From contig JBKHBT010000125.1 of NCBI GenBank assembly GCA_046542255.1, positions 1 to 8,283 of the forward strand: 8,283 nt of DNA, in the 5' to 3' direction. This stretch comes from JBKHBT01 sp046542255 (lineage in GTDB: Bacteria; UBP14; UBA6098; JBKHBT01). Under the pieces are notes generated by a model. It was not told the origin of the DNA. It saw only the letters and a list, made by a program, of their open reading frames with translations, and made no database searches. Shown here piece by piece: positions 1 through 6,800 of this stretch (position 1 is its first letter; each line of letters begins with the position of its first letter). The translations under genes and the position numbers were made by a program.

Positions 1-63
1 AGGGACTCGAACCCCCAACCTAGTGGTTAACAGCCACCCGCTCTACCATTGAGCTACTCCGGA
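1..63 (-). tRNA. tRNA-Asn (anticodon GTT), 3' end cut by window edge
   Basis: On the minus strand the gene begins at 63 with acceptor strand TCCGGAG, then TA, a GCTC/GAGC D-stem, a 5-bp anticodon stem (GGTGG/CCACT with one G-U), anticodon loop CTGTTAA and a T-loop TTCGAGT. Anticodon GTT reads asparagine codons AAC and AAT. The five-base variable region AGGTT and a D-loop with GG are normal. The last T-stem base, the 3' acceptor strand and any CCA lie outside the window. The 63 bases seen equal nucleotides 1-64 of the standard numbering, with position 17 absent. A promoter is visible at 127-155. Confidence 0.96.
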
Positions 64-126
64 ACCTTAACCTTTTCAAATTCCCAAAACCAATGAGAAC
101 GTGCAGCAATCGCTACACATTCGTAG

Positions 127-155
127 AAAATATACGAGTCATCCTTTTTTGTCAA
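127..155 (-). promoter_or_regulatory. Sigma70-type promoter of tRNA-Asn
   Basis: Read on the minus strand, a perfect -35 box TTGACA (150-155) is followed after 17 bp by TATTTT (127-132). An overlapping TATATT at 129-134 is possible but only 15 bp away. Transcription would start near 120 and give a leader of about 55 nt before the mature tRNA 5' end at 63, which RNase P would remove. The promoter lies in the 162-bp gap after the flavoprotein gene, so the tRNA need not depend on read-through. Confidence 0.7.
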
Positions 156-225
156 ATCAAAAATCGGCATTTCCCTATATTTCTTAAATATTTTTGAGAA
201 GAATCATATTTGGCGTAGTTCGATT

Positions 226-1506
226 TTATATCGATGAATCCGGATCAATCATTTTCATAATCGATGCTGCAGCCATCCATCCGGTCGAAAAGGCCGCTTG
301 AAGATTAAAACCGCCAGTGTCTGCATTTATGTCTATGACCTCGCCGGAGAAATAGAGTCCATCGACTTTGCGCGATTGCATGGTACGTGGGTCGATCTCA
401 TCACGAGAAATGCCGCCGCCAGTAATAATCGCTTCAGAAAATGATTTGCTGCCAGAAATATCCATCCTGAAATCCTTCAGCCATTTTCTGAGTCGCTCGC
501 GCATCCCAGAATCGATCTCGGCACCTCGGATACTGCTTTTTAACATCGTCTTCTCGAGGCAGATCTGGATAAGTTTCTGTGGTAAAAGATTTTTTAATAT
601 GTTTCTTATCATCATCGTGCCATTATTATGAAATTCCCGAATCAAGCGTCTATCCAGCTTTTCATGGCTAAGTGCGGGTTTGAGATCGATTGAGACCTCG
701 ACCTTTTTGTCAGCTCCCAGTGCTTCGACAGCAATATTGCTTAAAGTCAAAATAACCGGGCCGCCGATTCCGCTTCTCATAAAACTCATATCGCCGAAAA
801 GAGTTTTTTTGTTCTTGCCATTAACCAGAATACTGGCCTCTATATTTTTGATGTCGAGGTAACCGATTCGAGTCGTTATCAGCCTGTCTGCTTTCAAACC
901 AACGAGTGCAGGATAAAGCGGCGTAATAGTATGCCCCAGTTTTCTGGCAAATTCATAGCCATCGCCGGTTGTACCTGTCTGTGGATATGATGCGCCACCG
1001 GTAGCCACAAGAACATTCCGAGAATAAAACAGGCCGCCGGATTTTGTCGCAATCTTGAATGTGTCATCATCTAATTTTCTGATATTGGAAACAGATGCGC
1101 CGAGAAATTTGTTGGTATTTTCTGTCCACTTTCTGAGGGCATTAAGAACATCCGATGATTTCTGGCTTTTGGGGAATATGCGGCCGCCACGTTCTATTAC
1201 TGTCTCGACACCTAATTCATAAAGAAGGTTACACAGCTCTTTATGCGAAAAATCATCCAGCGCTTGACGAAGAAAAAGCCCGGAACGCTTCGGAAAGAAA
1301 TGTTCCATAAATTCTTCCAAAGGTGCATCATTAGATAGATTGCACCTTCCGCCACCAGTTATCAGAAGCTTTGTCCCAAGCCGGGACATTTTCTCCAAAA
1401 GCAAAGTGGAATAGCCGGCATTGGCAAGCCTCCCAGCAGCTAATAGGCCAGATGCGCCTCCTCCAATTACTGCCGCATCGAATATTTCATTCTTTCTATA
1501 AGGCAT
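226..1506 (-). CDS. BaiN/RdsA-family (HI0933/YhiN-like) FAD-dependent oxidoreductase
   Basis: A 426-aa soluble flavoprotein, the usual length for this family. The N-terminal Rossmann FAD site is GGGASG (residues 15-20), with E38 at the end of the second strand to hold the ribose. The family block TGGGRCNLSN (50-59) follows. Around 169-183 is the second block with GGASYPQTGT and GDG. The C-terminal block has TGGG (362-365) and then SGEVIDINADTGGFNLQ (387-403), which closes over the FAD. Members are annotated as aminoacetone-oxidase-like or NAD(P)/FAD oxidoreductases; BaiN was linked to reduction of bile-acid intermediates. The true substrate here is unknown and cannot be inferred from context. 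The start at 1506 comes just before the Rossmann strand and has no clear Shine-Dalgarno. The gene is monocistronic and divergent from the metal permease. Confidence 0.93.
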   Translation of the reverse strand: MPYRKNEIFDAAVIGGGASGLLAAGRLANAGYSTLLLEKMSRLGTKLLITGGGRCNLSNDAPLEEFMEHFFPKRSGLFLRQALDDFSHKELCNLLYELGVETVIERGGRIFPKSQKSSDVLNALRKWTENTNKFLGASVSNIRKLDDDTFKIATKSGGLFYSRNVLVATGGASYPQTGTTGDGYEFARKLGHTITPLYPALVGLKADRLITTRIGYLDIKNIEASILVNGKNKKTLFGDMSFMRSGIGGPVILTLSNIAVEALGADKKVEVSIDLKPALSHEKLDRRLIREFHNNGTMMIRNILKNLLPQKLIQICLEKTMLKSSIRGAEIDSGMRERLRKWLKDFRMDISGSKSFSEAIITGGGISRDEIDPRTMQSRKVDGLYFSGEVIDINADTGGFNLQAAFSTGWMAAASIMKMIDPDSSI

Positions 1507-1547
1507 GGCAGAAAATTAATCATTATCTTAAAATGTGCAAGTGAAAA

Positions 1548-1576
1548 TATATATTAAAAAAACATAATTTTGTTAA
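1548..1576 (-). promoter_or_regulatory. Possible promoter of the flavoprotein gene
   Basis: On the minus strand TTAACA (1571-1576) and TATATA (1548-1553) are separated by 17 bp. Start of transcription near 1541 would leave a leader of about 35 nt before the ATG at 1506. The region is very AT-rich, so chance matches are common. Confidence 0.35.
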
Positions 1577-1598
1577 AAAATTTAGAAAGTGCTTTGAT
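1570..1598 (+). promoter_or_regulatory. Possible promoter of the metal permease gene
   Basis: TTGTTA (1570-1575) and TTTGAT (1593-1598), 17 bp apart, each match four of six consensus bases. The -35 box would overlap that of the divergent candidate promoter, so the two genes could compete for polymerase. No MerR-type long dyad that would point to metal-responsive control is visible in 1507-1627. Confidence 0.22.
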
Positions 1599-1627
1599 TA
1601 TTGCTTTTTTACCATTAATATGAATTT

Positions 1628-2905
1628 ATGGATATGGTAATCAACATCCTGCTTGGACTTTTGAGCGAGATTTACTTCATGTTTATCGAGATGGCTCCAT
1701 ATCTATTTCTGGGCCTGATTTTTGTTGGAATTCTGCATATCTATATTAGTAAGCAATTTGTAGCGAGCCAATTGGGAAAGGCTAATATCTGGTCGGTGAT
1801 TAAGGCTTCTGTTCTTGGCGTACCATTGCCGCTTTGTTCTTGTGGTGTTATCCCGACTGCGGTTTTTATGCATAAAAACGGAGCCAGGAAAGGCTCTGTT
1901 GTATCATTTCTCATATCTACCCCGCAGACAGGAGTCGATAGCATAATAGCGACATATGGTATGCTCGGACCGATTTTTGCGATATTTCGGCCGTTTGCGG
2001 CATTCCTTATGGGAATTCTGGGCGGTGGTATTATTCACTTTTTCGAGAAAAGAGGCGCCCTAAAAGATCAAATAGCCATTGATGATGTAAGCGATGCTAC
2101 CTGCGATGCTCCTCTTGCTATAAGTCAATCTGCGTTTTGGAATAAGATCAATAAATTTGGCAGATATGCCTTTAAGGAATTTCTCGATGATATTTCAATC
2201 CAATTCGGAATCGGTATTGTCATTGCCGGGATAATCACTTTTGCACTGCCTGATGATATCGCATCGATTTTCGGAACCAGCAGCAATCTTATCGCGATGC
2301 TGGCAGTTATACTAATCGGGGTTCCGATGTATATTTGCGCAACAGCATCTATTCCTATCGCTCTTGCTCTTATCATGAAAGGCTTCTCGCCTGGGGTTGC
2401 ATTTGTATTTCTGGCAGTCGGGCCTGCTACCAATGCGGCGACAATCGCGATACTTCAAAAGGTACTTGGCAAGAAAATGACTATCTTTTACCTTCTGGTT
2501 CTGGTGATTCTTTCCTTGCTGGCCGGCTTTGCGCTCGATGCTATCTATACGGCTTATGAATTCCCACTTCCTACCGAGATGCATCGGCATAGCAGCCATC
2601 TTTTGATAACTCCGACTGTCAAATATATCCTGAGTGCTGTTTTTCTTATACTTCTTTTGATGTCATATTATAGAAAAATAAAAGGGAAGGCAAAAATGAA
2701 GCAATCTGAAGATACGACTGTCATACATGTTTCTGGAATGACATGTAATCATTGTGTTGCCAATGTCAAATCTGCGGCCGAGAAAATCCAGGGCGTAGAA
2801 GGCGTGGATGTTAATCTAGACAGTGGGAAAGTTAGCATAGAAGGCGATTTCGACATCGAGAAAGTCAAGAAGGCAATCGAAGCTACCGGCTATGATGTAG
2901 ATTAA
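1628..2905 (+). CDS. SO_0444-type Cu/Zn efflux permease fused to a C-terminal HMA domain
   Basis: A 425-aa membrane protein of the permease family formerly DUF318 (ArsP-like). The N-terminal half has helices near 5-38 and 57-137 with the signature VPLPLCSCGVIP (65-76), whose C70 and C72 are expected to bind metal, and STPQTGVDS (98-105). After a hydrophilic loop (about 140-190) the second half has helices near 192-300, including ICATASIPIALAL (236-248) with C237 and VGPATNA (264-270), then a last helix near 332-347. A His cluster (H319, H321, H324) sits before that helix. Residues 363-425 form a ferredoxin-like HMA domain with GMTCNHC (370-376), which binds Cu(I), Zn or a similar ion. The likely role is export of a soft metal from the cytoplasm, with the HMA domain handing over cargo. 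ATG 1628 has no good Shine-Dalgarno; ATG 1634 is an alternative. Substrate is inferred from the family only. Confidence 0.9.
   Translation: MDMVINILLGLLSEIYFMFIEMAPYLFLGLIFVGILHIYISKQFVASQLGKANIWSVIKASVLGVPLPLCSCGVIPTAVFMHKNGARKGSVVSFLISTPQTGVDSIIATYGMLGPIFAIFRPFAAFLMGILGGGIIHFFEKRGALKDQIAIDDVSDATCDAPLAISQSAFWNKINKFGRYAFKEFLDDISIQFGIGIVIAGIITFALPDDIASIFGTSSNLIAMLAVILIGVPMYICATASIPIALALIMKGFSPGVAFVFLAVGPATNAATIAILQKVLGKKMTIFYLLVLVILSLLAGFALDAIYTAYEFPLPTEMHRHSSHLLITPTVKYILSAVFLILLLMSYYRKIKGKAKMKQSEDTTVIHVSGMTCNHCVANVKSAAEKIQGVEGVDVNLDSGKVSIEGDFDIEKVKKAIEATGYDVD
2684..2698 (+). promoter_or_regulatory. Internal ribosome binding site and ATG for a free HMA domain
   Basis: GGGAAGG (2684-2690) lies 5 nt before an in-frame ATG (2696-2698, residue M357 of the permease). 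Starting there gives a 69-aa protein containing only the HMA domain with GMTCNHC, the usual size of a CopZ metallochaperone. The main start of the permease lacks such a site. Whether it is used is unknown. Confidence 0.4.
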
Positions 2906-2908
2906 TTT

Positions 2909-3310
2909 TCAAGAAGCAATTTTTAGAGAGCGCAAAATCGCAATGACCTTCTCTTTTCGAACCGGTTTGGTGATATATTTGTCGGCTCGGTATTTCAAAG
3001 TCATAATCTTGGTCTCTGTATTTTCCATTCCTGAAATCATTATGATTTTCGCAGATTTTTCTTTTGGAATCTTCTGAAGATATTCCATTTTGCGCATTGT
3101 CTTAAGCACTTTATGGCCATACATTCCCGGCATCATGATATCCAGGCATACCAGCTTATATGGATACTTTGATGATAATGCCCTATTGAACATCTCGATC
3201 GCATCCTCTCCTCGAACAGCAATATCACAGCTAAACTTATCTGATAATGCATTTAATATGACCTGTCTGCTAATATAGTCATCGTCCACAACTAAAGCTT
3301 TTTCAGACAT
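2909..3310 (-). CDS. Single-domain CheY-like response regulator (second receiver of the operon)
   Basis: A 133-aa stand-alone receiver domain with no output domain. Acidic pocket D9-D11 (VVDDDY), phosphoacceptor D57 (CLDIMMPGM), switch serine S93 (MISGM) in place of the more common threonine, and K115 (TKPVRK) are all present. It is the last gene of the kinase operon; its ATG lies 11 bp beyond the stop of the first receiver, and AAGGAG (3317-3322) touches that stop codon, so translation is probably coupled. It resembles the upstream receiver throughout and the two look like diverged tandem duplicates. It should accept phosphate from the operon kinase, directly or through its HPt domain, and act by protein contact or as a phosphate sink. 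The stop is 3 bp from the stop of the convergent permease gene. Confidence 0.92.
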   Translation of the reverse strand: MSEKALVVDDDYISRQVILNALSDKFSCDIAVRGEDAIEMFNRALSSKYPYKLVCLDIMMPGMYGHKVLKTMRKMEYLQKIPKEKSAKIIMISGMENTETKIMTLKYRADKYITKPVRKEKVIAILRSLKIAS

Positions 3311-3321
3311 TTTTCTCTCCT

Positions 3322-3714
3322 TTATATGAGTTCTAACGAATTAACAACAGCGAGTAGTTTATTTTTTCTTATGGGTTTCTTTATATATTTATCCGCTTCG
3401 AGTTTCATCGATTCCATTACTTTCTTTGGATCGTCATCACCTGTTATCATGAGGATTTTTACTCTGTTATTTCCTTTAATATGGGCTTTATCTTCGACTT
3501 CTCTGATTTTCTTTAAGGCTTTTGTTCCATCCATAAGTGGCATATTTATATCCATACATATCAGATCAAAACGTTGCGAACTCCAGAGAGCTTCCTGGAA
3601 TAAGTAAACAGCTTCCATACCGGTCTTAGCGACAGAGCATTTACCAAATGGCGAAAGATTTACCAGCATCAAATGTCTTGTTCCATAATCATCGTCCACT
3701 ATCAACGTTTTCAT
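3322..3714 (-). CDS. Single-domain CheY-like response regulator (first receiver of the operon)
   Basis: A 130-aa receiver domain only. D7-D9 (IVDDDY) form the Mg pocket, D55 (CMDINMPLMDG) is the phosphoacceptor, T91 (MITGD) the switch residue and K113 (KKPIRK) the conserved lysine. No DNA-binding or enzyme domain follows. The ATG at 3714 has GGGAG (3723-3727) 8 nt upstream. The gene lies 160 bp downstream of the hybrid kinase, a gap filled by a palindromic element and a kinase-like coding remnant, and 11 bp upstream of a second receiver. The expected role is a relay partner of the kinase HPt domain (H1098), passing the signal to an effector not encoded in this window. Confidence 0.93.
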   Translation of the reverse strand: MKTLIVDDDYGTRHLMLVNLSPFGKCSVAKTGMEAVYLFQEALWSSQRFDLICMDINMPLMDGTKALKKIREVEDKAHIKGNNRVKILMITGDDDPKKVMESMKLEADKYIKKPIRKNKLLAVVNSLELI

Positions 3715-3726
3715 TAACGATGCTCC

Positions 3727-3765
3727 CTATGCTGCTTTATTGAAAACTTTATCATTCAAATATCC
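3727..3765 (-). pseudogene. Remnant of a hybrid-kinase 3' end
   Basis: Read on the minus strand this stretch encodes GYLNDKVFNKAA and a stop, closely like the last residues of the intact kinase, NYLEENVFDKAA and a stop. At base level 21 of 25 positions agree between 3729-3753 and 3877-3901, including 12 identical bases in a row. A TAA directly upstream (3766-3768) breaks the frame, so only the tail remains. It suggests that a second copy or an earlier version of the kinase gene once ended here, next to the first receiver gene. Chance similarity of a short AT-rich tail cannot be excluded. Confidence 0.5.
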
Positions 3766-3783
3766 TTATCAAGTAGCTTTGTA

Positions 3784-3861
3784 ACAACTCGAAAGTTGTC
3801 CTCGCCTTCGCTCGGACACCGGATAGATTACTAAACCATCGGTGGGTGAGCGGAGCCGAAG
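3784..3861 (-). repeat. GC-rich palindromic element in the kinase-receiver spacer
   Basis: Two structures lie side by side. At 3784-3799 a perfect 6-bp stem (ACAACT/AGTTGT) closes a loop that reads TTCG in the operon transcript. At 3806-3861 a larger imperfect dyad pairs CTTCG-CTC (3806-3813) with GAG-CGAAG (3853-3861, one bulged base) and CACCG (3817-3821) with CGGTG (3840-3844). Base composition is clearly more GC-rich than the flanking genes. It has the look of a REP-like or small non-autonomous repeat and could slow 3' decay of the kinase mRNA or reduce expression of the receivers. No T-run follows on the minus strand, so it is not a standard terminator. Copies elsewhere cannot be seen from here. 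Confidence 0.5.
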
Positions 3862-3874
3862 CCACATTGTTAAA

Positions 3875-6800
3875 TCATGCTGCTTTATCGAATACATTTT
3901 CTTCAAGATAATTCTTTAACCTTTCTATTTCATGAGACAGATCATACATCAGCTTTGGAATTTCATTTGTTTTGGCTTCTTTTGCCAGATTTTCGAGTTT
4001 TCTTGCAACTTTCGAAAGAGGTAATGCCTCTATAGTAAGTGCAGCCCCTTTGATAGAATGAAATTCTCTTCGTAGCTTTTCATTATCCCCTGCTTCCATA
4101 GCGCTTTTGATATTTGCTTTCTGTTCCTCGACAGATTGCATAAAATGGCTAAGTATCATTTTCACATCTTCCATAGAGCCAAACTCTTCCAATGGCACTG
4201 AAATATCGATTGGAAGCACATTGCCATTATTATTATTATCGTCTTTTTCATCTTCGATATTAGGTAGCTTTTTACTTTTTTTTAGGTCTTCCGAACCGGG
4301 ATTAATCCATTTATCCACGATTGAAATAAAGCTTTTCCTTCTGATTGGTTTTGTTACGACATCGTTCACGCCAGTAGCGAGGCATTTTTTTCGTGTAGTC
4401 GAATCGGCATTTGCAGTCATTGCGAGAATCGGGATAGCCTTATTTTTGCTATTTCCTTCGCGGATCTTCTTAATTGCTGTATATCCATCCATAATAGGCA
4501 TCTGGACATCCATAAGAATCAGGTCATATACATTTTCTTTGCATTTATCGAGCGCAATTTGGCCATTCGATGCTATATCGACCTGATAGCCGACTTTCAG
4601 AAGATGCTGCTTTGCCATCTCTTGATTAGGTATGTAGTCTTCGGTAAGAAGGATCAGGCCCGACCTTTTGAGGTTATCATTGAGAATGATTTGTGAATCG
4701 TCATTCGATAGAGCCATCTCTTCCATAAGCTTCGGTTCCTGTGCTATTTCTGTGAGAGTTTCAAAGAAGAAGACGCTGCCTTTGCCGACCTGGCTTTCCA
4801 GGTCCATTTCGCCGCCCATTTGCTCGACGAGTTCTCTTGCAATCGTAGTTCCCAGGCCGGTGCCGCCGTATTTCCTTGTTGTACTGCCATCGGCCTGTGT
4901 AAAGCTCTGAAAGATAAGCTTCTGCTTTTCTCTGGGAATACCAATTCCTGTATCTTCCACAGAATATTTCAGAAGCACCTTTTTAGCAGACATTTCGACA
5001 ACATCGATGATAATTTTTACATGGCCTTTTTCAGTGAATTTGATAGCATTACCTACAAGGTTGATTAACACTTGCCTGAGACGTAAAGCATCGCCATATA
5101 TATATTTAGGAAGATTATTGTCCACATCGATAAATAAGTCGATTCCCTTTTCCTGACATTTGACAGATACTGTATTTTTGATACTTGCGAGTAATTGCCT
5201 AAGGTCCAGCGGTTGTTTTTCAAGCTCGAATTTACCCGCTTCGATTTTTGCATGGTCGAGTAGATCGTTTATTAACATGAGAAGATTCTCTGATTCTTGC
5301 AATACAGTCTCTGCCTTTGGATGGATATCATCGACATCATACATGCCCAATATTATCTCGGAAAAGCCAATTATGCAATTTAGCGGCGTTCTCATCTCAT
5401 GCGAAACATTAAATATAAGTTGCGATTTAACTTGATTGGCTCTTTCAGCTTCTTCTTTTGCCTCTTTCAGGAATATTTCGGTCTGTTTTCTTTCATTTAT
5501 TTCCTGCTTGAGTTTTTCATTGGTTTCTTCGAGTTCTTCCGTTCTTGTTATGGCGAGCTTTTCGAGATAGAGCCTGTATTCTGCTAGATTCATTTCGGAT
5601 ACTCTGGATTCGGTGATATCGAGCATTGAACCGAATGCGCCAAAGTAATTACCATCGTCATCATAGCGCGGCGAAAGGTGTAGGCGAACGAATTTTCTTG
5701 AGCCATCTATCGTTTTTAGCTGGAATTCATATGCCTTTTCGATAGGATTTTCAATATACTCTCCCATTAAATGTTTTTCCTGAACATAGTCTATGATATT
5801 CTCGCCGGTTATCATTTCCTCAGTGCTCTGCAATAGCCTTATTAATGCAGGATTGTGGTATTTGATCCTATGATCGGCATCCAATAGGCAGATTCCTTCT
5901 TGGATGCCATTAAAAACCTGATCGAGCAGTCTTGTTTTTCTTTTGAGTTCATCTTCGGCATTTTTCTTTTCGGTTACATCTTTGATATATTCTATAACGC
6001 CATCGATTTCACCTTCCTGGTTCATTATTGGGAATGCTGTCAGTTCCAGCCATTTATCGGGCTTCTCGGATGAAAACGGAAATGGTACGATAGCGCTATT
6101 GGCCTCTCCGGTATGCATCGACCATGCAGAAGGACACCAGGGGCAAATCGATTCGCGATTATGGAATTTACTGTAGCATTTGCTGCCATAGAGGCTTTCT
6201 TTGGAGCCAAATAATTTTTCAAGCCATGTATTCGTCTTTATTATATTCAGGTCCTTATCTAAAACGCTAATACCATCTTGAATGGCGTCAAGGATTGTAT
6301 TTGTGAATTGTTCCTTATCGCGAAGTTCTTTTATCATATTTACGGTTCGAGATGAATCGCGAAGTATGATTATTTTGCCCTGAGTTGTCGATTGGGGAAG
6401 TCGGTAATCAGAGATAGATATCATTGCAGGGAATACTCTTCCATCATTCGAGATAATTTTGATATTTTTATCGAATTCATTTGATAAATCGCCGGAATTT
6501 AGCAGGATGGGACAATTTTGCCCTTTATCATTATCCATAATATATTTGCAAATCGACTTGCCAATAAGATCTTCACAGGCAACCAGCTCTTTGGCAAGGT
6601 TATTGGTATTTGTAATTATACCCTTCTTATCGGTAATAAAAAGCCCACTCGGCATAAGCTCGACGATATCAGTTGCAATATCAGAAGCATCAAAGCTATG
6701 GATCTTTTTACGCCAGGCAGAATACACAATTAAGGCACATTCCAATGTAAATCCGATATGAAAAAGATGTGGTATTTTGATTTCGTAGATGGGTAATATA

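Noticed and set aside
181..200. Hairpin TTCTTAAA/TTTGAGAA after the flavoprotein gene as its terminator
   Set aside because: On the gene's own strand the wobble pair becomes a mismatch, the stem is AT-rich, and no T-run follows.
1..225. tRNA-Asn as an integration site for a genomic island
   Set aside because: No integrase, no direct repeat of the tRNA 3' end, and the 3' end is outside the window.
2125..2599. Open frames of 74 to 102 codons overlapping the permease on both strands
   Set aside because: They are shadows of the permease gene with no family motifs and unlikely composition.
4226..4237. Four AAT repeats (Asn4) as a phase-variation switch
   Set aside because: Changes in a trinucleotide repeat keep the frame, and four units are too few to be very unstable.
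4107..4586. A 159-codon plus-strand frame opposite the kinase 3' part
   Set aside because: It is antisense to the receiver and HPt domains, is Ser/Ile/Phe-rich as expected for a mirror frame, and has no ribosome binding site.
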